The position numbers and the translations under genes were made by a program. Positions 1 through 6,443 of a DNA stretch of 7,004 bases are shown here, piece after piece; positions within the stretch are counted from its first letter, which is position 1, and the number at the start of each line of letters is the position of its first letter. Under the pieces are notes generated by a model. The model was not told where the DNA came from and did not search any database. It worked only from the letters and a program-made list of their open reading frames with translations. Origin of the DNA: Candidatus Poseidoniaceae archaeon (lineage in GTDB: Archaea > Thermoplasmatota > Poseidoniia > Poseidoniales > Poseidoniaceae); contig JAPKCL010000089.1 in the NCBI GenBank assembly GCA_028822955.1, positions 1 through 7,004 of the forward strand, written 5' to 3'.

Positions 1-3000
1 TCACAGCAGATGGTTCTGGAATTACCGCTTACGATGGAGCTATTGTTGAAGCAAACCGTAACACAATATCAGGGGCAGCAGAAGGTTCCGGATTCGGTAT
101 CCGCTCCTCGATTGTCACTGCTAATGATAACGTAATCGGCCCAATTGGTGGCTGGAACGGGTTGTGGATTTACGGTACTTCCGATGTAAGCGCAGAAAAC
201 AACACAATTCAAGATACTGCTAAAGAGGCAGTGTTGATTGGAGAATACCACTTTGAAGACCAAGGATGGAACGTTCCAACACCTACTGCAGCCCGATTGT
301 ATTTTGCTAACAATCAAATCTCGAATAACACTGGCGTTTGTAACTCTCAAATGTATGATGGAGATTTTGCTTGCCCTGCCATTCACATGTTCATGGCCTC
401 AGCGACACTCTATGACAACACAGTTACCAACAACGGTGGCGATGGAATGAGAATCAAAGGCAGTATCGTCAATGCTCAACGAAATACCATGGAGGTCTCC
501 GGATTTGCAGCAAATATTTCGATGTATGATGATAACTATGGTAGCAAGTATGGCTCAATTGCCTACTTCTCTGGTAATTCATACAGCAATGCATCGCAGG
601 TTTACAACATTACTGAATCACGAGTTATTGTTCAATCAGAGTTTATTCCTGATGCCGGTGGAAACGAATTGTATCCAGTATCTCTCCGATGGCTCGGTCC
701 AGAATGTCCGTATGTCATTGATGAATGTCTGCTCGTCCCTTCAACGGCTATTATGCCTCCAGCATTCATGCCAATGGCGCTCGAAGTCATCGACAACTCA
801 ACCGTCTTCTCGTATGCAGATTTGCAGAATTTCGATTCATCCAAGATTCACGTTCAAAATCAAAACTCTGCTTGGGGTAGTCAGGTTCGAGAAGGTGAAT
901 TAGTTCGCTACCAAGTCAAAGCCAAGAACAGTAACGTTGTAGACGCAACCGTTGTTATTCGTGACGCAACCGGCCTACCTCTCTACACACTTACAACCGA
1001 TGCATTTGGGTTTACACCAGAAGTCTCTCTACCGTCTGATTTCTTACTCGACCGTAATTGGAATCACAGAGTTGGTGAAAGTAATGTGCAAATTCCTGGA
1101 ATTACAGACGGCCAAGGTAATCCAGTGTTCATCGATGAAAATTCATGTGCAGATGGCTACGACAACGATGGAGATACCAAAGTAGATTCTGAAGATATCG
1201 ATTGTACAGGCGGCCGTGAATTACCATTTTACTCTGTTGAGGCATACATGTTTGGAAAGGGTCAGAAAGAATTCGACTTTGTTCTCAGTGGTTCGATTGA
1301 CGATGTGATCAATCTTGATAACCTCAAACCGAGTGTTACTGTCACCCAAAACGATGGATTCTCGTTTGCAACAACTGTTACTCTTACCGGCTCTTCATGG
1401 GACGGTATTTCTGGACCGTACGCCACCGATTACATTGGATATGCGAACCAATTTGGATTAATTAAGCGTGTTGAAGTACAACCTCCAGGTTCGACTGATT
1501 GGTATTCCGCTGTGGACGCATCTGGTTCAGGCGGAGAAATCTCAAAGTCAAACCATCCATTCAAAACCTGGGCTTTTGATTGGGAAATGTCAGCACACCC
1601 AGAGGGTGAAGGCGATGTTACCTTCCGTGTCCGTTCATACGACGGATTGGATTATTCACCAGTCGAAGTTCGTAAGTACAAACTCAACCTCGTGGCACCA
1701 AGTATTTTGGTTGACACGCCAAACGATGGAACATCTCACGACAACGGCAAAGTAACGTTCACTGGTACTGCAAGTGACCCTTACACTGGCACTTGGGGCA
1801 GTGATATCAACTCCATTTGGTTTGAGATTAACGGACCGAATAACTACACTGCCAATTTCAATGTTCCAGGTTCGACTGCTTGGGCATATGATTGGATTTT
1901 CCAAGACCTTCAAACCGGCGATTACGATTTCCGAATTTGGGCATCTGACAGTGACTTCTGTAACATTAAGACCGGTTGGATGGATTGTAACTATGAGAGC
2001 CGTTCAATCAGCGTGAACACAGACAATGCAATTCCATTTGTTCAATTGAGTGAACCATTGAACTCCGATATTCTCCGAGCTAGTGACACTCAATTGATTC
2101 AAGGTGTCGCTTTGGATAATGACGGAATTGTAACACGTGTCGAAATATCCATCTTTGATTTGGCAAGTGGTGCCGAGATCAATAACGGTCCTAATCCAGT
2201 GACAACCTTCGCCCAAAACGGGGCATGGTACACCACTTGGGATACTTCAAACCTCATTCACGACCAACAATATGAATTACTCATCAAAGCATGGGATGGA
2301 ATGGATTTCTCGAATGAAGAACGTATCCGTATTACAATCGACAACCCAAGTGATGCAGATAATCTGATTCCAGAGTTCAATTCAACTAACTGGGTTAGTA
2401 CAATCACTTTGTTCTGCGATTCAAACCCTACAAAGCAAGACCGTTGCAATGGTGGAATCAGTATCGACTTGACTGACCACTTCTCCGACCCAGATGGTCC
2501 TACTGCCAGTAGTACCAATGGACTTGTGTTCGATGTCTATGATGATTTGACAAACCTGGATGATGATGATTATGGGAATTATCTGACCTTCAATTCAGAT
2601 GGTGTTGTAAAATACAACCCAGCATACGTAACTGGTCTTTCAAATGATATCGCAGAATGGTCACTTGTTGGCTTGATGTTTGAAGCAAGAGATTCCTATG
2701 GCTCAGTTGCATATTCCTACAAAGTCAACATCGTTGTTGTTGAAGTTTCATTCAACGTAATTCGAGAAGGAACGGGTACCCTGAATCCTGCGAATCCTGC
2801 ATACTTCAGCGGTCAAGGATTGCCAAACAGTCTTGTCGAAGCTCGGTATGACAGTTTGAACGGTGTACGTATTAACCAAACCCGTGTCAAGGCTGATGCG
2901 ACTTGGAGTATGGAAATCTCAAGCAGTCAGCTTTCTGGAAACGAGGGTGCACGCAATATCATCTTTGAAATGGATGACCAAGTGTTTACTCTTCCGGGTG

Positions 3001-3380
3001 AAAACTCAGATGCTTTGTTCCAATTAAGTGTTGGAGATGGTGAGGACTCAAATTCCAACATTGGACTGATTGCAGCGATTATTATTGGTGTTATCCTTCT
3101 CTTGGGCGTTGGAATGTTCTTCTTGCAAGTCGAATACGATGAACTGGATGAAGAGGCTGAAATGCTCGCTTCACAGGAACAAGAGGTTGATCCCTATGCT
3201 TGGACCAAAACTCGTCAAGAACCAGCCGTTCTCCCATCATCACAAGTTGCAATGACTCCTGTTGCGGCACAGCCAATTGCTGTTGCTGCCGTCCCACAGG
3301 CTGCGCAGCATCCTGGATGGATATGGGATGCAGAAACAAATAATTGGGTTCCAGACCCAAATTATACTCCGAATCAGTGA
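1..3380 (+). CDS. Giant cell-surface protein, 5'-partial: beta-helix, Ig-like modules, C-terminal TM anchor and tail
   Basis: The frame is open from base 3 to the TGA at 3378-3380 (1125 visible residues), so the true start and any signal peptide lie upstream; an in-frame TTG at 162 is an internal Leu codon. Visible residues 1-200 carry repeated Asn-rich turns (NTISG, NTIQD, NQISNN, NTVTNN) typical of right-handed parallel beta-helices. Next come an all-beta region, an Asp/Asn-rich Cys-flanked loop at 382-401, three related Ig-like modules (443-564, 566-672, 678-781), a cadherin- or dystroglycan-like module (about 785-915) and a final all-beta region. Residues 1020-1041 form one hydrophobic helix, followed by an acidic stretch, a Pro/Ala/Val linker and a Trp-rich tail. 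All ten cysteines are in the ectodomain, in five close pairs, and there are about nine N-x-S/T sequons, which fits an exported, glycosylated protein. A role in adhesion, glycan binding or surface structure is inferred; no catalytic motif is evident. It may be co-transcribed with the STAND gene downstream. Confidence 0.9.
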   Translation, partial: TADGSGITAYDGAIVEANRNTISGAAEGSGFGIRSSIVTANDNVIGPIGGWNGLWIYGTSDVSAENNTIQDTAKEAVLIGEYHFEDQGWNVPTPTAARLYFANNQISNNTGVCNSQMYDGDFACPAIHMFMASATLYDNTVTNNGGDGMRIKGSIVNAQRNTMEVSGFAANISMYDDNYGSKYGSIAYFSGNSYSNASQVYNITESRVIVQSEFIPDAGGNELYPVSLRWLGPECPYVIDECLLVPSTAIMPPAFMPMALEVIDNSTVFSYADLQNFDSSKIHVQNQNSAWGSQVREGELVRYQVKAKNSNVVDATVVIRDATGLPLYTLTTDAFGFTPEVSLPSDFLLDRNWNHRVGESNVQIPGITDGQGNPVFIDENSCADGYDNDGDTKVDSEDIDCTGGRELPFYSVEAYMFGKGQKEFDFVLSGSIDDVINLDNLKPSVTVTQNDGFSFATTVTLTGSSWDGISGPYATDYIGYANQFGLIKRVEVQPPGSTDWYSAVDASGSGGEISKSNHPFKTWAFDWEMSAHPEGEGDVTFRVRSYDGLDYSPVEVRKYKLNLVAPSILVDTPNDGTSHDNGKVTFTGTASDPYTGTWGSDINSIWFEINGPNNYTANFNVPGSTAWAYDWIFQDLQTGDYDFRIWASDSDFCNIKTGWMDCNYESRSISVNTDNAIPFVQLSEPLNSDILRASDTQLIQGVALDNDGIVTRVEISIFDLASGAEINNGPNPVTTFAQNGAWYTTWDTSNLIHDQQYELLIKAWDGMDFSNEERIRITIDNPSDADNLIPEFNSTNWVSTITLFCDSNPTKQDRCNGGISIDLTDHFSDPDGPTASSTNGLVFDVYDDLTNLDDDDYGNYLTFNSDGVVKYNPAYVTGLSNDIAEWSLVGLMFEARDSYGSVAYSYKVNIVVVEVSFNVIREGTGTLNPANPAYFSGQGLPNSLVEARYDSLNGVRINQTRVKADATWSMEISSSQLSGNEGARNIIFEMDDQVFTLPGENSDALFQLSVGDGEDSNSNIGLIAAIIIGVILLLGVGMFFLQVEYDELDEEAEMLASQEQEVDPYAWTKTRQEPAVLPSSQVAMTPVAAQPIAVAAVPQAAQHPGWIWDAETNNWVPDPNYTPNQ
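3..600 (+). repeat. Beta-helix (PbH1-type) repeat region
   Basis: The translated segment has a recurring pattern in which an Asn-x-[IV] turn (NTI, NVI, NTI, NQI, NTV, NTM) follows a short beta-strand about every 17-30 residues, often with Gly-rich loops after it. This is the ladder pattern of NosD/pectate-lyase-like right-handed beta-helices, a family in which it supports carbohydrate binding, carbohydrate cleavage or adhesion. The 5' end of the array lies outside the window, so the total rung number is unknown. Exact boundaries are approximate because the repeats are degenerate. Confidence 0.7.
1146..1205 (+). other. Cys-flanked Asp/Asn-rich putative Ca2+-binding loop
   Basis: This segment encodes a 20-residue element that begins and ends with Cys and contains the core DNDGD followed by VDSEDID. 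Similar C-x-DG-x-DNDGD-x-x-x-D-x-x-D-x-DC elements are common in secreted bacterial and archaeal proteins and resemble thrombospondin type 3 or EF-hand-like calcium loops. The flanking cysteines probably pair. It separates the N-terminal beta region from the Ig-like modules and may be a Ca-stabilised hinge. Calcium binding is inferred from the acidic spacing only. Confidence 0.6.
1329..2345 (+). repeat. Three tandem Ig-like (Big-type) modules
   Basis: Three modules of about 122, 107 and 104 residues start at 1329, 1698 and 2034. Each opens with Pro-x-[hydrophobic]-x-[hydrophobic] (PSVTV, PSILV, PFVQL) and has a first-third strand ending in an Asp-rich turn (SSWDG, TASDP, ALDNDG). Each has a mid-module Trp segment (WAFDW, WAYDW, WYTTW) and closes with a [FY]-x-[FL]-x-[IV]-[+/W]-x-[YAW]-D strand (FRVRSYDG, FRIWASDS, LLIKAWDG). 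This layout resembles the bacterial Ig-like Big_7 family. They probably act as a stalk lifting the beta-helix away from the membrane. Confidence 0.65.
3060..3125 (+). other. Single transmembrane helix of the surface protein
   Basis: The segment encodes 22 uninterrupted hydrophobic or small residues beginning IGLIAAIIIG and ending GMFFL. It lies 85 residues before the C terminus, so the long N-terminal part would be outside the cell and the tail inside. The flanks are acidic on both sides (GDGEDS before; EYDELDEEAE after), so the usual positive-inside signal is missing close to the membrane. The first basic residues on the tail side (TKTR) come more than 20 residues later. Confidence 0.85.
3309..3365 (+). 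other. C-terminal Trp/Pro tail motif
   Basis: The last residues of the surface protein include HPGWIWDAETNNWVPDPNY, with three Trp residues and a closing WVPDPNY, placed after a Pro/Ala/Val linker of about 30 residues. The shape recalls short GW-x-x-[DP] membrane-proximal motifs such as the DUF2510-type element, and from memory similar GWxWD...WVPDP tails recur in Marine Group II membrane proteins. The position predicts the cytoplasmic side. A docking role is inference. Confidence 0.5.
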
Positions 3381-3413
3381 AGCATCTACGGCTCACTAAA
3401 TCGGAAGTATTGA

Positions 3414-3436
3414 AGAGGAGATAAGAGGGAGATAAG
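3414..3436 (+). promoter_or_regulatory. Doubled purine-rich ribosome binding site
   Basis: The gap between the surface protein and the STAND gene carries AGAGGAGATAAG at 3414-3425 and, sharing two bases with it, AGAGGGAGATAAG at 3424-3436. The second copy places GGGAG (3427-3431) eight bases before the ATG at 3440, a normal Shine-Dalgarno distance. The first copy is too far away to serve that ATG directly. An in-frame TAA at 3422-3424 with no start codon between it and 3440 fixes the start. No T-tract terminator or convincing TATA box is seen in the 59-base gap. Confidence 0.65.
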
Positions 3437-3439
3437 AAT

Positions 3440-5965
3440 ATGGCTCTTCAACCTAAACCTGGTGTCCAAGAGAGAATTCTCTTGCATTTGCTTGATTATT
3501 CGGATTTCAAAAGCAGTGTTGAAGTTCCGTTCGCTCTTTCACAGATGGGTATTGCCAATGCGGTTGCTATTGCTCGGTCAAATGTTCCCCGAGCGATTGC
3601 AGGATTGAAAGATGAAGGTCTTTTGATTGAGCGGCAAGCCCACGTTTCAGGTGTGTCTCGAAAGCGCAAAGCGTATTTCTTGACTGATTCTGGAATCAAT
3701 GTTTCTGAAGATACATGGTCACGACTCCGAAATTTTGAACTGAGGAGTATTATGGATGATGGAGCAATCATTCATTCAACTTTAGGTGAACTCAATGACC
3801 ATCTTAATTTCTCAATGCGTCCTGTTGATATCATTCGCTACATGGATGAGAACTGTGTATTGGATACCCGCACCTTGTCGGCTGACTTGGTTGAGAGGGA
3901 CCTTTCAAAACATGTTGAAAAGCAACTTGTGACATCACTCGGTGACCTGCCTCGTCTACGGCATTTCTATGGCCGGGAAAAGGAAATGGATAATATGGCG
4001 AGTCTTATTGATGCTCGTGCGACTACTTTATTGGTGCCTGGTATTGCTGGAATTGGTAAAACGACCATTGCCTCAAAGCTCATTGAACGCTTTATGCATC
4101 GTCGCAATCTTTTGTATCACCGATGTCAAGATTGGGAAGGTTCACGCTCCTTTTTTGAGGCTGTTGCCGATTGGTTATCGAACATTGGAGACTCAAGTTT
4201 TTCTGATTATTTGGCTGCGACTCCAGTTCCACAACCTGCGGATGCAGCACGATTACTTGTTGACTGCTTAGAAGGCACTCCAACATTGATTGTCATCGAT
4301 GATTTCCATAAAGTCGCCGATACCACTCTCCACCAAACTTTCCAAGCAATGTCACTCGCTTTGCTTGGAAGTGAAGAAGAAATTGGTCTTGTCATCTTTT
4401 CACGTTCTTTCAAACCTGTTGTCCCCGCAAAGGATGCAGAAGGTCGAATTGCGAGCTTAGTTCTCCCGCTTGATGGACTTGATTCTGATGCTGGCCGTCA
4501 ACTCTTGAGCAGTTTCGAAGACCTTGGTGATGAACAATGGCTGCACATCCACGGTTTATCTCGTGGTCACCCCTTGGTGTTAGAACTGATCAACCGAGGC
4601 GCTTCAGCAGGAGCATTCCACGAAACATTGGAAAATTATGTCACCGTTGAAATCTTTTCAAAGTTGAGTGCTGAACAAAAGCGTGTACTTTCTGCTCTTG
4701 CAATTTATCGAGAGCCTGTGCTTCTTAGTGCGCTGGCTGAACAGGGTTTGGATACCGATGAGCTCGATTCATTGGTTGAACAAGGGCTTGCACGGCAGGG
4801 AGATGTCGACTCCTACGATGTTCACGATTTGATTCGTGAATTCCTCTTGCGGAGTCTTGATGAGAATACCAAGAAAGAATTCCATACAAAGTGCCACACT
4901 TGGTATCAAAAGCAGAACTTTACGGCAGGTATTGTCATTGAACGAATCTACCATCTCATTCGTTCCGGAGAAGATGGCGATGCAGCATTACTGATCGCCG
5001 ACGAAGGAAGGGACCTCATCGCACAAGGCCATATGGAATTGCTTGGCCTGATGGAAAGTCTTTCATTGGATTCACTCGATACCTCTGTTCAAATGCGAGT
5101 ATTGCAACTCCGTGGTGAAATTCTTGTCCTTCTCGGACGATTTGCAGAGGCAGAGAGCATATTCCTTTCAACACAAACCCTTGATACATCTTCGAAGGTA
5201 ACTCGTCTTGATGCGGAAGTTCTCTCGGCTTTGGCTGACATCGCTCTCAAACAAGGCGATACCGACAAAGCACTGAGTATGCATCATGATGCACTTGAGA
5301 AGTTTATTGAGTTTGGAGATGCCAAAGGGGCTGCTCGTTCGTACAATAATATGGGTTATTTGCTACGACGAAAGAATGACATTCCAAAGGCATTGGAAGC
5401 ATATGGTGAAGTCGAGGCTATCCTCAAAGGTTCAAACGACCCCGAACTCATTGGTACACAACTTACACTTGCTCGTTCCTTTATTGAGCTTGATGAAATT
5501 GACAGAGCTCGAATCCATGCACTCGAAGCCTTCGAAAATACAGATGGCGGAGATGACCCCTTACTCCATGCTCGGGCCCAAGCTGTTCTTGGGCGGTATT
5601 ATGCCAAGGTAGGGGATGCTGATGTAGCCTCGCATCATTATTCTACAGCACTTGAAACAATGAGTGAAGCAGGTGATTTGCTCTCATTAGTTGAAATCAC
5701 GATTTTGCTCGGTGAGGTTCTACAGGACTCTGGTCGAGCCGAAGATGCGATGGAGCATTATCGCGAAGCCCTGGTCATTGCTGAAGCAAATGACTTGCGT
5801 ATGCAAATTGGAGAGCTGCTCTCTCGTTTGGGTGGGGTTGCACCTGACAAGCCTCGTCGAATGGAATATTTACAACGTGCTTTGTCCGTATTTAGAGAGC
5901 TTGGTGCAAAATCAAGAATGCGAGAAGTGCAAGCACAAGTCCATGCAGCAGTTATGCGTCGATGA
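3440..5965 (+). CDS. STAND-family NTPase: winged helix, NB-ARC/AAA_16-like ATPase, TPR array
   Basis: This 841-residue cytoplasmic protein has the architecture of MalT- and AfsR-like signal-transduction ATPases. Residues 8-85 form a MarR-like winged helix: a recognition-helix region near 42-58 (AIARSNVPRAIAGLKDEGLL), then a basic wing (SRKRKAYFLT). A linker (95-172) leads to FYGREKEM, a common lead-in to STAND ATPase domains. Walker A is GIAGIGKTT (201-209), Walker B LIVIDD (283-288), the sensor-like strand VIFSRS (318-323), the GxP motif GHPLVLEL (376-383) and the MHD-like motif VHDLIREF (461-468). Residues 551-820 hold six to seven TPRs. All NTPase motifs look intact, so the protein should be an active switch: ligand or partner sensed by the TPRs, nucleotide exchange and oligomerisation, then action through the winged helix. 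The ligand and DNA targets are unknown. It lies 59 bases after the surface-protein gene and could be its operon partner. A defence (Avs-like) role is possible, but no effector nuclease domain is visible. Confidence 0.9.
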   Translation: MALQPKPGVQERILLHLLDYSDFKSSVEVPFALSQMGIANAVAIARSNVPRAIAGLKDEGLLIERQAHVSGVSRKRKAYFLTDSGINVSEDTWSRLRNFELRSIMDDGAIIHSTLGELNDHLNFSMRPVDIIRYMDENCVLDTRTLSADLVERDLSKHVEKQLVTSLGDLPRLRHFYGREKEMDNMASLIDARATTLLVPGIAGIGKTTIASKLIERFMHRRNLLYHRCQDWEGSRSFFEAVADWLSNIGDSSFSDYLAATPVPQPADAARLLVDCLEGTPTLIVIDDFHKVADTTLHQTFQAMSLALLGSEEEIGLVIFSRSFKPVVPAKDAEGRIASLVLPLDGLDSDAGRQLLSSFEDLGDEQWLHIHGLSRGHPLVLELINRGASAGAFHETLENYVTVEIFSKLSAEQKRVLSALAIYREPVLLSALAEQGLDTDELDSLVEQGLARQGDVDSYDVHDLIREFLLRSLDENTKKEFHTKCHTWYQKQNFTAGIVIERIYHLIRSGEDGDAALLIADEGRDLIAQGHMELLGLMESLSLDSLDTSVQMRVLQLRGEILVLLGRFAEAESIFLSTQTLDTSSKVTRLDAEVLSALADIALKQGDTDKALSMHHDALEKFIEFGDAKGAARSYNNMGYLLRRKNDIPKALEAYGEVEAILKGSNDPELIGTQLTLARSFIELDEIDRARIHALEAFENTDGGDDPLLHARAQAVLGRYYAKVGDADVASHHYSTALETMSEAGDLLSLVEITILLGEVLQDSGRAEDAMEHYREALVIAEANDLRMQIGELLSRLGGVAPDKPRRMEYLQRALSVFRELGAKSRMREVQAQVHAAVMRR
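3461..3694 (+). other. N-terminal winged helix-turn-helix domain of the STAND protein
   Basis: Residues 8-85 show the order of a winged helix: helix 1 (QERILLHLLDY), helix 2 (VPFALSQMGIANAVAI), the recognition helix (NVPRAIAGLKDEGLL) and a basic beta-hairpin wing (ERQAHVSGVSRKRKAYFL) ending in TDSG. The arrangement is typical of MarR- and ArsR-like DNA-binding domains of archaeal regulators. The wing carries several Arg/Lys residues suited to minor-groove contact. It makes transcription control the default hypothesis for the whole protein. Confidence 0.75.
4040..4303 (+). other. P-loop NTPase core: Walker A to Walker B
   Basis: Walker A is encoded at 4040-4066 (GxxGxGKTT with Lys207) and the hydrophobic strand plus double Asp of Walker B at 4286-4303 (LIVIDD). 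The 73-residue separation is normal for NB-ARC and AAA_16 domains. The second Walker B acidic position is Asp rather than Glu, as in many STAND proteins, which are slow hydrolases acting as nucleotide switches. Confidence 0.85.
5090..5899 (+). repeat. TPR array at the C terminus of the STAND protein
   Basis: Helix-pair repeats of about 34 residues can be set at residues 551-584, 591-624, 631-664, 670-703, 708-741 and 749-782, with a weaker seventh at 789-820. Typical TPR positions are visible: a small residue and Gly near position 8 (ALADIALKQGD, NNMGYLLRRKND, AVLGRYYAKVGD) and A-x-x-x-[YFH] in the second helix (ALEAYGEV, AMEHYREAL). In STAND proteins this part senses the ligand or a partner protein. 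The spacers between repeats are 5-7 residues. Confidence 0.8.
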
Positions 5966-5966
5966 G

Positions 5967-6443
5967 TCAAGAATTCGACTGAGGTCGATCGTATTCAAGA
6001 GATGTAATACCATCTGAATGCACAATCCACACTGAAGTCACTCCAGCAAGAACAACGGTTCCCTCATGGCTTCCAGTACCAGTTCCTGAAATTGACACAT
6101 TGGAATCTAAAGTTCCTCCATCGTGAATCAATTCAATTGTGGTATCAGTCAAGACAAGGGTCATTCGATGCTCATCCGCCTCAGTTAATCGCCATGTTAC
6201 CTTTTCTGCGTAGTCAACTGACCCCATTCGGCTTGCTTCATCTGCTCTTTCAACTGCGGCCGCTAGGTCGTCGAGATTTGATTGAATTGCATTTACATTC
6301 CATCGTTCCCGTGTCGCAGTTTCAATTTCATATGCCCACAAACTGAACATAGTGAGGAGCAATACTCCAAGCAGGAACGTGAAAATATACCCTAACTCTG
6401 TTGCAGCTGCCCGTTCATCTTGTTTTAGTGCATCTCGCTTCAT
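5967..6443 (-). CDS. Small type IV pilin-like membrane protein
   Basis: This 158-residue protein starts at the ATG read from 6443. A start 165 bases further upstream in the same frame would overlap the preceding gene deeply; the 6443 start has a perfect eight-base Shine-Dalgarno and an ATGA overlap with that gene's stop. Residues 1-11 are charged, then RAAATELG (11-18) leads into one hydrophobic helix (17-38). The spacing matches archaeal class III signals of the form [RK][GA]-cut-x5-Gly, so a PibD-like prepilin peptidase could cut after Ala12. A coiled-coil-like helix follows (50-72), then a beta-rich C-terminal domain that should face outside. It resembles haloarchaeal pilin-like DUF proteins that begin RAVSTTxGY, as remembered rather than searched. 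It is probably a minor pilin or pseudopilin of a surface filament. Its stop is one base from that of the convergent STAND gene. Confidence 0.75.
   Translation of the reverse strand: MKRDALKQDERAAATELGYIFTFLLGVLLLTMFSLWAYEIETATRERWNVNAIQSNLDDLAAAVERADEASRMGSVDYAEKVTWRLTEADEHRMTLVLTDTTIELIHDGGTLDSNVSISGTGTGSHEGTVVLAGVTSVWIVHSDGITSLEYDRPQSNS

Noticed and set aside
162..164. TTG as the start of the surface-protein gene
   Set aside because: The same frame is open to the left edge, and the upstream codons continue the beta-helix repeat pattern, so this is an internal Leu codon.
3091..3396. Minus-strand reading frame opposite the tail of the surface protein
   Set aside because: It lies entirely antisense to a well-supported gene and has low-complexity Gln/Arg composition with no recognisable domain. 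The same applies to the other frames inside the two large plus-strand genes.
3381..3439. Archaeal promoter (TATA/BRE) for the STAND gene
   Set aside because: No convincing TTTAWA-like box is present in the 59-base gap; CACTAAATC is too weak to call.
5958..5979. Short inverted repeat GTCGA...TCGAC at the convergent stops as a terminator
   Set aside because: The stem has only five pairs, the loop is long, there is no T-tract, and archaeal termination usually depends on T-runs.
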